Assembly (NCBI RefSeq): GCF_004027225.2
Contig: NC_044296.2
Span: forward strand, 4,074,796-4,138,795
DNA from: Strigops habroptila
Lineage: Eukaryota > Chordata > Aves > Psittaciformes > Psittacidae
DNA: 64,000 bases
Direction of reading: 5' to 3'
Shown: one piece after another, positions 25,301-40,300 of the stretch
How the letters are laid out: the number at the start of each line of letters is the position of its first letter
How positions within the stretch are numbered: position 1 is the first letter of the stretch
Position numbers and translations under genes: made by a program
Notes under the pieces: model-generated
What the model saw: the letters and a program-made list of their open reading frames with translations, nothing else
Told to the model about the DNA's origin: nothing
The model's database searches: none

Positions 25301-28300
25301 CAGTCCAGGTCAGCGTTTCCTTTGCAATACTATTTGCTTTTGTTTCTTTTTACAAATCTGCAAACCTTCCAGGTTTTTGGCTCCAAACTCTGCCTGGGGA
25401 TTAACCCTTACAGAAGAAATACTCAAGAGCTTTAAACTTTTCTGTGTGTATTGGAGCCCTGCCAAGTGTAAGGTTTTAGATGGGAAAGTCTGTTTGCTTA
25501 CTCTGAAGGTTTTTGTGACTTACCAAGCCAGAACACTTTTTCATCGCTTAGTCATCCATCGTAGAAAGTGCTGCTACCTAACAGTTTCCATATCCTGATC
25601 TTTAGAAGTGGCCTTAGCTAAACTAGGCAGTAATTTTTCTACTTTCCCAAATGCAGTTCTACAAAAGCAGGTGAACAGGGGAAATCTAGAAAGCTGAACA
25701 TCTCCTGTGAGCGCAAGCATCTAGAGAAGTGCTTAGAACCAGAAGATTTCAGGAGCAAGCGAGACATAAAGTCTGTTCCACTACCAACCTAGCAAGCAAC
25801 AAAGAATAAATGTAAGAGCAATGAAGCATAAGTCAACTCAAAATGAATGTTCGAATGAAAGAACAGAGGAAATAAGACTGATACAAAAATATGAGTAGTT
25901 AATTGGTCCATCTGATGCATTGGAAATGAACACTTAGGAACAATTTCAGGAGGAAGTACTCACTAGTAAATTATGAGGGCTATGTAGAAGAAAAGCAATC
26001 TAATGCTTTCTGCCACATACTTGTATATATCCCAGAACGCCCAGACAAAGATGTTTTTACTACAAGAGCATCATTAATCTCTGGAGCTCTGTTCCTCCCA
26101 TTTTTCAAACCATTCTTTCAGCACTCCCTAAGACTATTGGAAGGCTGTAGAGCAACAGGGAAAGTGTAGGAGTCACGGGCAGCCCTTGCTCAGGGGTTGT
26201 GGAACTGCCTGTGTCGGGAGAGGTCAACAAAGAAACATTCTGGAAATGAAAAAGTAATCTATTCCCATAAAAATGCCATGCAGTGTGGAAGAAAAGGTCT
26301 ACTCGTGTCAGAGAATTAAGCAGGCACTAAGTGTCTTTGACACAGTCTTCTTGCAGGTTTGACACATCTCCGTCTCAGAAATACCCATTCTGAAGGGTTT
26401 GGTTCCAGTGGGCTTAATCAACGGGGTGTGTTCTGTATTCCTCAATAGAGAGGAGTTCCCTTTATTAGGAGGGGCTGTTCACGGTTGTAAGACAAACAGG
26501 TTTGAGAAGCAAATTATTTTCCTAATAGGAAAAGCATTTTGACTATTTTCAGTCTCAAAAGACATTCCAGTAGAGATTTCTTCTCTTCAGCATTCAGCTT
26601 GGGAAAGAAATGTTCATTTGCGCGGTGCTTTCAGTAAACTGGATGGAGAATGGCTGTATGCTTAAATAAAATTCTTTCTTTTAATACTGCATCTTTTCAG
26701 AGGGATATCACGTTTTTAACAGGAGTTATAGTCTTACAGATGTTTGCCTGAATGGATTTCCGAGTAAGCTACAGTGTACGTCCACAGAGCTGGCTCTGTC
26801 CCTCACAGCAAAATGAGAGGTTGCCTTGGGCAGCAGAATCCCTTACACTAGTGCCAGATGGTCTGAGTCTTCATTCACTTGAAATACTTGTTTTTCTCTG
26901 TGTGAAGATTTTGGACTCCCCCAATTCTTTTGTGACTTCCAGGCTACCAGCGCCAGCTGACCTACAAGAGACAAGATGGTTCATACAGTGCTTTTGGCGA
27001 GAGGGATTCCTCGGGGAGCATGTGGTGAGTTGCTATTTAAAACAGAGTTAGAAAATTCAGTGTTTGCTAAATGGGAAAATACACAATTGGCAAGGAAAGA
27101 AGAGTAATTTTCCAGCTTCCATCATGGTATCACACACAGTGGAGAATAGAAATCATACTCAATGATCATAGACTTACTGTTTCAATGCTGCTGAGTGTTC
27201 ATACTACACTAGTAGGTGTATTATAGTCGTTTCAAGACTGAGCGGCAGTTAAGATAGTCACACCTACTCGTATGTCCAGGCTTTAGGCCTTTAGGATTGT
27301 ATTTGGTCTACTGGAATTGGAGTAGCAATACATGGGGCATTTAAGCACCTAATTCCACTAGGAATTGAAGCTTCACCTGAAGCATGTACAGAGAAACTTG
27401 CTGTCTCTGGAAGTGGTGGAGGCTTCTACCAGGATAGGAAAAAAAAAATACCCACCACCAAAACCAACCCCCAAAAACCCCAAAGAAGCCTTTCTCCCAA
27501 GTGCTTTATATCCCATCATGGATGAAATGGAATGGTACAGATTTATGCCCTGAGAATTGAGGTGCAGAACCTTTCAGAGCCAAAAACATGAAAGAAAGAA
27601 ACTGAGAAATCAGCTCATCTCACTGATGTCCCCCTTAGGAAACCATGGCCTGCGTGATTAACATCACATCAGCGTGTTAGTTGACTGTAATGGCTCAGAT
27701 GTAGTAGATTCTGATCTTCATTCATTTGCTTGTGCTGTCATTTGTCTTCTCCATCTGCTCTTTATTTTGCTTTAAACTGATTTTCCTCATGAACTTGTCC
27801 GAGGGGAAGTACCACTTCTATGATGCTGCTGCCTCTGTTTCTAAGATTGTAAACTTTTATCTCTGATCTGGCATCTCCCAGTCCCTAGATATAAAATATG
27901 GTGACACAGTATTACTTAACACTTGAAAAATCCCCTGCCAGGCAGCATGCTTTCTACCCTCCCATTCCTTAGAGGCTTGTAAATGGAATGATTCAATTTC
28001 CAAAGCTGGCCAGAGTTCACACTTGTTGCATGTCAGAGGTTTAGAATTCCAAAAACACTCCTGTTGTTTTCTTAAGTCTTAATTCTGTATCAAGTCTAAC
28101 GCAGCCTCAGCTCAATCCTTTAGCAATGGATTTCTTTTATTTTTAGTAAAGACAGTAACAGAATTGGAAAATTTACTCCTCTCTTTTCTTTACAAGTAAT
28201 TCCATATTTATAAGGATATCAATTCTTAATTTAAAAGCTTTAATAGTTTGGGTAACAGACGAGCACCTATAAAAGAGAACTGAATTTCAGAGTGTGTCAT

Positions 28301-31300
28301 AACTAAGACAAATAGATCTTCCTGCTACACTTTTCAATTTAATTTGACCCTTAAACCTGCTCTTATCCGGAAGTTTGGACAGTGTTCAAGTGCTTTTATC
28401 ATACCATCAATGGTTTTTAACAATATTTTGTGTTTCCCTACCAAGACTTTTAATATTTATGCTTTCTAAGAATGTTGTCTTCCCTTGACTGATACATTCT
28501 TCTCAATTTGTTTTCTCAGTAAAGATGATAAATTCCTATTTACAGGCTCACAGCTTTTGTCCTCAAGTCCTTTGCACAGTCTCGTGGGTTTATTTTCATT
28601 GACCCAAAAGAACTAACAGCTGCCAAAGACTGGATCATCCAGCATCAGAAAGAAGATGGTTCTTTTCCTGCTATGGGCAGGATACTAAATAAGGACATTC
28701 AGGTAAAAACTATACAGACTCAAAATCATGTAATAGCTGCATTTTTAAAGTTGTTCTCAAAGCATGAAGTGATGCAGTTATGCCTAATACGAATATTGCA
28801 CTTGAAAGGCTACAATAGTACAGGGAGAACCAGGAGAATTTGGGTATCTGTGTGCTGTCCCATGGGAATGGAAACCAAGATGTCAAGTCTTATAAAATAC
28901 TTTAGAGTCATGTCTTGGAGGATGAAGTTCTGTGCATTGAGTGTGTTCTCAGGCCGTTTGTAGAGAAGGAAGCTATAACGTTGGGTGGGGCTCCTAAATT
29001 TTGTACTCCTTATATGCAAAGCAAAAGAAGGTCCATGGTGCCAGAGCTTCCTTTATAACATAATCCTTGTCTTGCTCAAGAGTCCTTTTATCCAGCGTCC
29101 TTATCTCTAGTTTTCACCCAGTGATTTCTGTTTGTTGCCCTCCAGGGTGGAATCCATGGTAAGATCTCCCTGACAGCTTATGTGGTTGCATCTCTTCTGG
29201 AAACAGGTGTAACTTCTGAGGTAACAAAAGCTGAGTTAAAATAGCTCTCACGTTCTATATACTCTACAAATTCTCTCCTTTTTTTAAAACTTGATTTTAC
29301 TGCTGTTCATTTCAAAGGTTCTGTGCTCACTAGAATGATAGCATCCAGGTAACAGAGGCTGTTGGAAAGCCTTGAGATCATTCTAAAGTTAAGGAATCTG
29401 TTCTGAAGTTATTGAGGGTGATCTCCCATCCTTCAGCCATCAGCTCAAGGATCGTTCTACCAGAGCAAAACTCTTCCCTGCAACCTCATCCCACAACCTC
29501 TCACAGAAATGGCTGCAAAAAGTGTTTTCTGCCTTGTCACTTCAAGGTGTCATTGCAGCCTATGCAGATACTGGTGGTTTGCTTATATATACACTCAAAA
29601 ACTCTAAGTAAGTAGCTGAGTGCTAACAGCAGTTTAACCAGGGCTGCACAGGCTTCAGGGATCCAGGAAACTTTTGTGGTCTGCCTTTGCTACAGTGGCC
29701 AAAATGCTACTGCTATTAGATTACAGTCTCTTTGGAGAGCTGCACTCCTGTAATGTGCTGGATTGAGGACTCTGGAGAAAAATGTTTCTTTTCTTTGTAA
29801 TGAGACAGAACAGGAACACTACAGGAAAAAATAATAGCTACAAAGGAACGTGCAATTACGCTGCATCATTTTTGAAGTAGGGAAAAAAAAATCTTTTCCA
29901 GTACAACTGGTGTTATACTAGAGAATCTAGAGAGTCCTTCTTAAAAATCATGCTAAAAAGGGCTCCTCTCCTCTCTTATATTTTTGCCTGCATGCAATTT
30001 CACTAGGATGGAGATGCTCAGGTAACACCATAGTTAAACACTGCCAGTCTGACTGGGAACATGTCGGCTTGTGGATGTGCTGAGCAAGTCATGAACACAA
30101 CCGAGGGAAAGAGTGGTGGTGGCAAGGTCTGCACAGGCAGAGGTGGAGGTGTAGTGGATGTTGCGGCATGTCTTGGTGATCTATAGTCAGACAAAAGCAT
30201 TGCCCATTCGGGCAAACCCCAGTGAGTTCATGGAGCCTTTGAAACAGCCAGTGCAAAGGGCAGTATCTATTTTAAACTCTGTTATAATCTCAGCACTTCT
30301 GATGGCTTCCCTCTAGAGCTTGACGAGTGAAACCATACTGCTGCTGCAAGCAGATACCTCCCGACCCCCCGTTCTTGTTGGAGTGGAAGGCCTTCAACCT
30401 TATTAAAGATTTAAAAAAGTATATATTTAGAAAATCTTCTAATGCTCATAGAGTAACTTTCCGCCTCCCTGTCAGCAGTTTCTCCCCTCCTCTGAGAAGT
30501 GATGTGATGCTCTCTCTGGGCTGCTGTGTGTCAAGACAGCCCTAGCATTTTTATTTGCTGGAAGTGCAGTTTATGTGGATCTAATGGTTTTCCTAGAGGA
30601 GATTTGCAAGTGTTACTAATGATCTTAGCTAGGAAATGAGGAAGGGGAAGGTTAGTGCCACAGGGAAATCAAAGGAAACTAAATTACATCAAGTCCAATT
30701 AAATTGTTTCTATAAATTATCAGAGCCACGTTCCTACATGGTGAGGTCATTGAGGGAGTTAATAAAACATGTTTGTTGGCTGCAGGGACCCCTGGGAACC
30801 TTGGCCTTTATTATCCTCTGGCGTCTGCTAGACGCTCCAGAGTGTCAGGAACACAATCAAACATACGGTAGAGAGTTCACTTCTGCTCTGTTCATCTGCT
30901 GCCTTGCAGGGACATGAAATTTCTTCAGCTTTAGGGGGGAATAAATGTGACTCAGTCTTAGTCTACATCATTCTTGTGCTGCTGTTTGCTCCTTTTTTCT
31001 TGAATGTGTGATGCATGGCTTTCCTTAGGGAAAGGAAAGAGTTAGCTTCATTCTGCAGAGAGTAAAATGCATCTTTCTTAGTGTTTTTTTGGTTTGTAAT
31101 GAGAAATAAAGTGGTTCTAACTTTTGAGACATAGAGGCCAGTAATATGTCTGGGCTCTTTCCCCTAAATATAGGAAGAAAGAACAGCTGTTGACAAAGCA
31201 AAACACTTCTTAGAGTCCAACTTGTATTCAGCAGAAGATCCCTACACTACTGCCCTGACTGCATATGCCCTGACACTGCTACACAGTCCCTCTGCTGCTG

Positions 31301-34300
31301 TGATGCTGCGGAAGATGAACAGCATGGCTATTACACAAGGTACTGTGCTCCTGAGGCCAACCTGGCAATCCCTGGACTGCTGATCCTCTTAGAGGAATAA
31401 GCAAATACCCCTTGCAACTGGAATGATGAGAGTTACTGGAGAAGATAAAGCCCGTGAAATGAGGTCTTCCTCACAGCACAATTTGGCTTTGTAAGGCAAG
31501 AGTTTTCCTGATTCTCTGTAGAAAGGGTACCTTAGTTCCCATTCATGCAGCTGATGCTGAAGGAAGGCAAATATAGCAGAGGCTCTGCAGCATCTCTCCT
31601 GTCAATATGACCACGTCACATTCCCTGTGTATTAAAATACACATTCCCTGATGGTGTATTTTAATCCAAAATCCAAGAATTACCTAATTTGTCACACTGA
31701 GTTATCTTTGTAATTGCAAAGGGAGCCTCTTGCCCATGAGATGCCTGTCTAAAAGGAAAGACAGTGCAGTTCAGGACAGGAATTTATTCTTTGAGTCAAT
31801 GCAAAAATAGGATTTGATTCTTCCCCTTTACAGAGGCTTAGCTGCACTCCTGCTGTAATAACATACATATGCCACTGTCCTATTTTTCTAGATGGCTTTA
31901 CACACTGGAGCTTGACAGGAACTCTTGTTACTGATGAAGATACCTTCATGGGATTTAATGATGGGCTCTTGCAATCAGGTACTTGTACTGCAAAGGCAGA
32001 GATAAGAGAATGGGCTGCAGCAGCAGGGCAATGAGTGCATGTGTTCTAGGGAATTTGTACAATACAAGGGATTCTGAAAATGGCAGTGAGTCAGGGCAGG
32101 GTCCAGATGAAATGAGAGCTCACAAAAGGCAGGTAACATTATGCTGAAAGAACCAGTTAAGAGCAAATATGAGACAGACCAAGATGCAGTCAAGACAGAA
32201 CTGCCTTTTCAGCCCCAGCTATCTCAGCATTTTTCACTCCAGTTTTATAAAGACAGTGAGTGGTACAGGAGAGTGAGAGCCATATGGGATTCCAGCCAAG
32301 AGGAATCATTTGAAATGGAAATGTGAGAGAAGTCAAACATGTTTTAATTTTAGAGCTGTTTAGTTTTGTATTTCCACATGGATCTAGGGATTGTACCCCC
32401 CAGCTTTTATTGGCAGTCAGTGGCATTTCATCTGATTTCCTAGACTTTAACTATCAAAGCCACAACAACAGGGAATGATGCTAGAAATTTCAAGTCACTT
32501 AAAGCCATTGACTCTTCTGATATGATATAGGTGCATCCATGTTCAGGAGGGATCTAGCTGGATATTGTATGAAAACCTCTAGGACAGGAATGCAGTATGG
32601 GCAGCAGCAAAGTAAAACTGGAGTGGGAGAGAAATTACTTGCAGGATACATTCAAGTATCAGTCAAGTAGGAAGAAGGTTATATGTTGTGGGCAGGAAAG
32701 AGCTGATGTTGGGAGCAGAGATATCTTTGGAAGGTGATGCATTTTGCAGACATCTTTTAACTTCATTTTTCTCTTCCTGTGTTTACTTCTACAGACTCCT
32801 AACCTTTTTTTATTTTCCAGTTAATGAATATTCATAGAACTGTCTCTAGACCTGCCGAGATTCTCACTTCTAGATGGTATTTCATTATTTTCTTTCTCCA
32901 CCCCTCCTTCCAGTTGTTTCTGCAGAAGTGGAAATGACATCTTATGCCCTTTTGACGTACACACTCCTAGGAGATGTGGCTTCTGCACTCCCAGTAGTAA
33001 AATGGCTTTCACAGCAAAGAAATGCACTTGGAGGATTCTCATCTACTCAGGTGGGCTGCCTGCAAAAAAGGAAGCTTTGATGCATACATAGTCAACTGTG
33101 GAAATCAATTGATTCAGGAATGGTCAATGCAGAGTTTCTGTCTAGAAACTGGCAGTAACTGTCTGTGTCCTGGTAAGAATTAAGGCTTTCCAGTGCTCTT
33201 TACCACTTCTTTCTCAGACTGATAATTTGAAAGGAGCTTAGACTTTGTCCTTACAGATGCCTTTGACAGGAAAAGTGAACAAAACCTGCTATTTCTTTTC
33301 CTATCTGAATTAATAAGGAAGATTCTGCTACCAGAAGCTGATGACTGTACAGCACAGTGCTTGTTTGTAAGTTTACCATGTTCCTGTATTCTGATCCCTA
33401 GGACACGTGTGTAGCCCTGCAGGCTCTGGCTGAATATGCTATCCTTTCTTACGTTGGAGGAGTCAACCTTACCATTTCCTTGGCTTCTACTAATCTAGAC
33501 TACCAGGAGACATTTGAGCTCAACAAGATGAATAAAAAAGTCCTCCAGACTGCAGTGGTAGGTGCTTTTGTGTTCATGTAGCCAAATTTCTAAAGCAATC
33601 CATGTGAGCTGGGTTCTGAAGGACAACTCAGGTAAGGTCAGAAATGGTAAAAGCACAAGTTAAATGCTGAGATCTTGGAACTTTCTGGGGTTTTAGGTCT
33701 GGCTTCTGAAGTGAAGGAGGCAGCACTCAAAAGGCATTTTTCACCATAACCAATGCCTGATGCTTATTTTGTGCTGCTGCTTGTTTCTACCATTGTTAAA
33801 TGCAGGTGGCTGGGAAGAATAAGGCATACTCACACCACTTCTGCAGTCTCCTTTACAACCAGAAAGATATTTTCTACAGAATAACCCAAAAAATTGATAT
33901 TCATTTCCATTCTTGTCTGTGTCTTAACTGTGGATTCTCCCCAGATCCCCAGTATTCCAACGGGGCTGTTTGTGAGTGCCAAAGGTGAAGGCTGCTGTCT
34001 GATGCAGGTAAAGTTGCCATGGGGCTGGAGAAAGTATGTGAGCAGATGATCTCTGAACTCTTAGTCTGTTTGCTACGTTTTTAATCGCAGTTTGTTATGA
34101 GGAAGAAGTTACACTTTAAATTTCTCTCATGTAATTATATTACATGGTGTTGCTTTAACTCATAGAAGTAAATGGGATAGTACCAGGGTGAATCTGCTCT
34201 GGTGCAGCCTTATGGATATGTAACTGTGTTGTAAAGCCTGTGTTGTAAAGCCTGTGTTGCCTCTGTGCCCACTATTACCTCTCTCTGAAGAGATCTGGTG

Positions 34301-37300
34301 TTTATGCTGCTCTTTAGGGAACATTTGTAGATGCTGTGAAATGTTGGGGTCTAATAAACTGCCCTGATTTGGTTTTGTTTTCCCTTCTTTCTGCTGCAGA
34401 TTGATGTCACTTACAATGTACCTGATCCCACTGCCAAACCAGCTTTCCAGCTCCTGGTAAACCTGAAGGAGCCAAAGTCAGAGCAGCACCTTCAAGCTCC
34501 AAATCCCCTGCGGTCTGTCTCTCCAGATGAGAATCGCCCTGAAGCCTTGCACAGAGAGAGGGCACTGGTGGATGATGATGACCCAGCTTCAGATCAGGAC
34601 CATCGGGAATACAAAGTCATACTGGAGACATGCACTAGGTAGGAAATTCCAATCTGCATCATGTCCTGCCTGTTTCTCAGAGACAATCTAGTTTGCTGAT
34701 CAGCACATGTACATTGATACACTCACTGATACAGGAAACATACCAAATTCTTCTGGCTGTAGATAACACAAAAGCACTTTCTCAACCTCTTCTCCCTTTG
34801 CCTAAGTGCTGCAGCTTGTACTGGGGAGGTAAGCTTATAAAGTCTTGTCAGTCCCTTGAAGATGCCTATAACTAAGGAGCTTGCCTTGCATCAACACAAC
34901 CTTTCTGTTGTTGTTTCTGAAACTTCTGCCCTGGGAATTGCTGGAGCAAAGACAGAAATTTGAGAGGAAGCCCGGTCTGAGGAGATTGATTGCTTGGAAA
35001 GAAAACAAAAGCAAATGAAATACTCCCTTTCCCCCCCTTCTTGTAATGATGCTCTTTTAACTCCTTCATCATCTTATTTAGGCAATGCAAACAGAGGAGT
35101 GCATCTAAGGATGACAACTGAAATATTTTGAGCTTGGGGGTGTTCTTTAGAATGTAATTAAATGTTGTCATGCTCAGTGAAGTCTTTGGGATGCTTTCAA
35201 GAACTTAAAGAGAAAACTGGATGGGAAGTAGAAGGCTGAGATGTCTAACAGAATGGAGAAAAGGCAGATAAAGGGCTACTATAGGATTTTTTTTAGTGTG
35301 GCACATGGAGTTAGACTGGGATTAACAAGGTTTAATGTCTCTAGGAGACTCTCAGCCCTGAACTGTCTTACACAAAGCCAACTGGATCTGTCCATAGCCC
35401 ATCCCGTGCTACTGTGTGCATATGGGCTGGGGTGTGGTGTTACACCCAGGCTGGCTCCCTGCAGTGCTTCAGAGAGCTCACACCCCACCCTGGCTGTGGG
35501 GGCCTCCAAGTAGCGCTGAGGAGCCAGTTCAGCTCTGGCAGATTTGGGGCTAGAAGCTGCATACTGTGTTTTCTCTGTGCTGGGCATGAGCCAATAAGTC
35601 CTCCTGGGTCCAAGCTCATGGTCTTTGTGGTGCAAGTAAACAGTAAACAGGTAAGCTGCCAAGGAGGGACAGTTCAGAGCTGACTATATGTGAATGCAGA
35701 GAAAAGGAGCATTGTTCTGGAATCAGCAGGAGCTTCTTTGTTACCTTGTTGACTCCTCTGCCATGCTGCAGGAAATGGAAGTCTTTTTGCAGTGGCCCAA
35801 ATATACTTTCTCTCCATCCCTTCCTGTGTTGTTTTTCTTCAGTGACAAGAAGTCTGAATTGCAGTAGGTTTTGGGCTCTCCATTGATATTATAAAGGACA
35901 ATACAGGCAGTGAATTCTTTAGTAACTAGAGAGCGAGTTCACTGACTCAGTAGCAAAGTGTCAATTCCATGCTGGAGTGAAATGGCCATTTACATAACTC
36001 CAGGGTTGAATGACTCTGCCTGGAATTGGGAAGTAACATTCCTCTTCCACCACAATCCATTTACAGCCCTTTGCTTAGGAAAGAACAGAAGGTTTTTCCA
36101 CTCCAAGGGGTTATTTCCTTTTTTACCAAGTGCATTTTCTTAGTAATTAATTGAAAAATAAGGCAAGCAGCCGACAGGAGACTACATCTTCCCTTCTGCT
36201 TTTCTGCTTCCATTTGCCTGGACATCTGCATCTCTGACCTCTGTGAGTTGTGCTTAATTTTTGTTGAGTAAAAGCAGAAAAGAGGATTTTGTAAAACCAA
36301 GTAGACTGTGGCTTTCAAGTTGTGCTTCAAAGAAGAGTAGATCCTTTTAATATTTTCCTCTGAAGTTTGTTTCAGTTGTTCTCCATCCTGAGTTGTTCAT
36401 GTACCATTTGTTATCTTGATGCTGAGTTTGTTTTCATTCTTTCTCTCTTTTTCTTCTCTTTGGAAGATGGCTGCACTCTGGATCTTCTAACATGGCTGTC
36501 TTGGAAGTGCCGTTGTTCTCAGGGTTTCGTGCAGACATTGAGAGCTTAGAGCAGGTAAGATGTTGCAGTGAGAGTGCAAGGCATGATCTTGGGCCAGGAC
36601 CTGGCTCCCTAATTGGTAGGAATTCCCTTTGGGGAGCAGTGGAGGCAAATGCCACCGAATGTCAGAGGACTGACTGAAGAGATGCAATTACAATTGGGGG
36701 GGGCAGGAAATTTCACATGGCAAGAAATATTTACCTGAAAGGAGTAAACAGATGCTCTGAGCAAGGTTAACAACTGCAGCAAACATGGCCAAATGCAGGT
36801 TTGTTACTGAGCCCAGTGCACAGTAATTAAACAAGACCCATTTGAAAATGCTGAAGTGAAAATGTGCTCTAACAGGAGCTGTTTATGGCTTCTTAGTGGG
36901 CTGTGTTATCTCCAACATCTGGATTCCATTTCTTTGGAGGCTCTCTGTCTTGGAATTTTTTGCCCTGTTTTTTTTTTCCCCTTCTTCTGGGAGAACATCA
37001 TGTTTATTGCAAACCAAAGTGAGGTGGACAGAATGTGCCTCGTACCCAGCCAGCCCTCTAGGGGACAGAGGGCTTTATCCTTAGCTGGGCTTTAGATTTT
37101 GTGGAAGCATTACAGTGTAGCTGGTGGGGTTCATGCTGCAAATAGTTTTTAAGGACTATTGAATTAGGTGTGAAATCTTTGCATCCTTGAGAACTGGTAA
37201 GGAGCTAAAAAACATTTGACTTCCCAAAGATCTCTTCTGTTAATAACTTCATCATCCTGGGAGGGGGAGGAATTAGGGGAAAGAATTTTAAAGTAGAATT

Positions 37301-40300
37301 GTACTGAAGACCAGGCAGTTTAATTTGACATCCTAATTCAAAGAAGAGTGCACATTGCTTTGTCTTCTCTAGGATTTCACTTGATTTGGCTCATTTCTAA
37401 TCTGAACACCACTGCAATTTCTTGGAGAAAATGAGATTAATATGTTCCTCTTCAGGGGTGTACAATTCATGTCACAAGTGGCTGTCAGTCTCCAGAGCTG
37501 TCACTGGAGCCAGAGAAATCTGTGTGTTAGTCCCTGACAAGAGAATGGCATCCTTTCAGCTGCCAAATTAGGGAGCTGTGCTGGAATACTTGGACAGAGG
37601 TGTGTGGTGATCAGATATGAAGTTATTCCCGTAAAGGGAAATATCAGATCACTTTGTCTGCTCACAAGGTGCATGTTGAGGATTCTGTTTTCAAACGCAT
37701 GCATGTAAAATTTATCCCTTTTTATTTGCCTGTTGACCTTTGAGTCGGATGATATTCTCTCTCGCATGCATCAGATGGTGCAACAAACTGAATATGGCTA
37801 TTCAAATGAGGCAGGACAACCAGTATGAGGTCTCCAGTATCCCTGTGGTAAGAGAAAGGAGGAAAACTAGGTGAGGGGGCCTGTAGTGGGTTTGGTTACT
37901 ATCTGATCGCCTGCCGAAGGTGCTTGAGTGACAGTTATTTGTTCTGCTTTCAAATAAGTTGTTTTTCATAGTAATTTACGCCAATAATGGCAGAAAAAAT
38001 ATGGATGGAAACCTGGCTTAGGACCAGAGAACTCAAAATGGGACAGCAGGAGAACAACAGGATATCTTTATGGTGTTAAACCCATGGAATGTTTTATCAG
38101 CAGAGGGAAAGAGTTGAAGCAAAGAGTGGGAAGAGAAGAACAGAAAAAATGTTGGGTTAAGTAATAAATCCCTGTACTCTATATTTTTCCTGAAATGGAC
38201 TAAGATATTACAGAAACAGGAGCTCTACTGAGTGAGTATTTCCTTCACCAGTTTCAGTGGGGAACAGAGTTAAGAGGCTAAGAGTCCTGAGAAGGTCCCA
38301 TTGTGCTCTTGTGCTGCTGCTGCACAAGGGTTATTCTCTAAGCTGAATGAGCTCTCCAGCACGTTTTCTCTAGCACTAAGCAGATCAATTGGTTGTGCTT
38401 TCCCTTGTGACATCTGATTGCCTCTCTGAAACCCATGTTCCTGCCTCTATGGGTAGAGAATCAACAGAATCCCCGTGTAGCCCCATCCGTTAGGGGCTCT
38501 GGGCATGGAATAGCAGGTGATTTGTTTTCCTTTCTTCCCCTGTCTTAATGGGAAGAGGAGCCAAATCTTTCTTAACTGTAAGGCTGAGCTCCTGCAGCAC
38601 AGAGCTGATCTGAGTTAAGTCCTTGCTAGTCTCAGAAGGATGTGGGCTACTTCATGCAATGCATACTACCTCAGTACTTATAAAGTACAAAAAAGCTGGT
38701 TCAAAACCCAACATTTTGAAATTACTTTGGGCAAAAGACTGTGTAGTTGGTGCCTCGATCTGGAGAGAGGATTCTGTGCATGGGATTCAGTACTGGGCAG
38801 TCTGTTTCCATAACCAGAACAGAATTACTTCCTTTGGGCAGTAGGAGATTTTGCTAAATTAGGAAGGATTATTGCATCTTCAAGGGGGGAGGTTCCCCTT
38901 GGAGAGGTCAATTCCATCTTCTTATTGCAGCAACCCTTTGCATCTGTAAAAATGATATGTAGGGACAAAGCTCAGGCAAATATATATATATACACGTAGG
39001 CAGTGAAGATGCAGACACAACCCCTGTGATTGCTTCATGGCTATCAAACGCGTATCCAAACCATGCTGGCAAAAATGGAATTCTTCTACTGAAAAGCCAG
39101 TACTAGTTTTGGGATGTATTTTGGACACCACCTCCAGCAGAGGCAAGCCCTGGCATTCCCACTGCTGCATTTTCTTGCTACCCCAGCCTTTCCCTCTCCT
39201 CCTGGTGAGGAGGGGCAGGGCTGTAAGTCAGTTTGCCTGTTGTTTGCCCTCACAAGGGAGCAGTGTGCACAGAGCGGACCCCCGCGCAGCGCCGGGGCAC
39301 TGATGGTTAATGAATGCTCTGTTGAGGGCAGCCCCCCTGGCTGTGCAGCCACAAATCCTTCTAATAATGCCGGGTGTCGACAAGGTCAGGAGGTCACCAC
39401 AGGCTGGTATATATCAAGCTTCACCAGAAAAATGCAACTTTAGCTGAGCTGAGCATTTCCCGGTGGCGCCAGCCTCTCCAAGCCCTCATAAAAGGACTGT
39501 CTGCAGCCATCTACTGCTGAGTAATAACAGCCACCACCAGGCCCCTAAAATTATAAGGACAAATTAAATTGGCCCTTTCCATATTGTGTGGTACCTAAAC
39601 ACATGTTCCTTTGCTTGTTACAGTAATAGCAGGAAGCTGTGTGCAGGGTTTTACAACTAGAAGCAGTATACTGAAGAAATTCACAGTTAAAGCTGTTGGT
39701 AACAGGTTTGGGTAAATTTCACTAGAAATGGGTTTTGCTCCATGTCATTCCTTCTCATACATCATCATAATAATGCTTTGTTCTCCTTTCCACAGAGTGT
39801 TTGTTCTAAGATCTCAAAATCACTTGGGGACATTAATGAAAACAAGGAAATACTATCCCTATGTCCCACATGGGACTGTCTGACAGAGAGGTTAAAGTAA
39901 TAGGACAGTTTGGAGAACAGAATTTAGATACCTACTCTGGTCCTTACTCTACTCCCCAAACTGGGATTAAAACACAAGAGTCCATCATCCTCCCCACCTT
40001 CTGGATTGAATGTTTTTCACATGATAGATGTGTTCTGAGTACAGTTTATCAAAACAATGATGATTGATTGATCAAGTACATACAGCATCATAGTCCTTAC
40101 AGTATTGAGAGGTTAGTATTCCAAATAGGGAAATAGGAGTTACATAGGAGTAATTCTTTCAGAAATTTTAACATAAAACTTTGTAGCATTTATATTTTGG
40201 TGGTCATTCATTGGCTTTCTGTACGAGGAAGGTAGTTACTAGGTTCTTGAGGTGGTGCAGTTAATTCCATAAATGAGGGCTCTTGCACTTGCCTCTGGAG

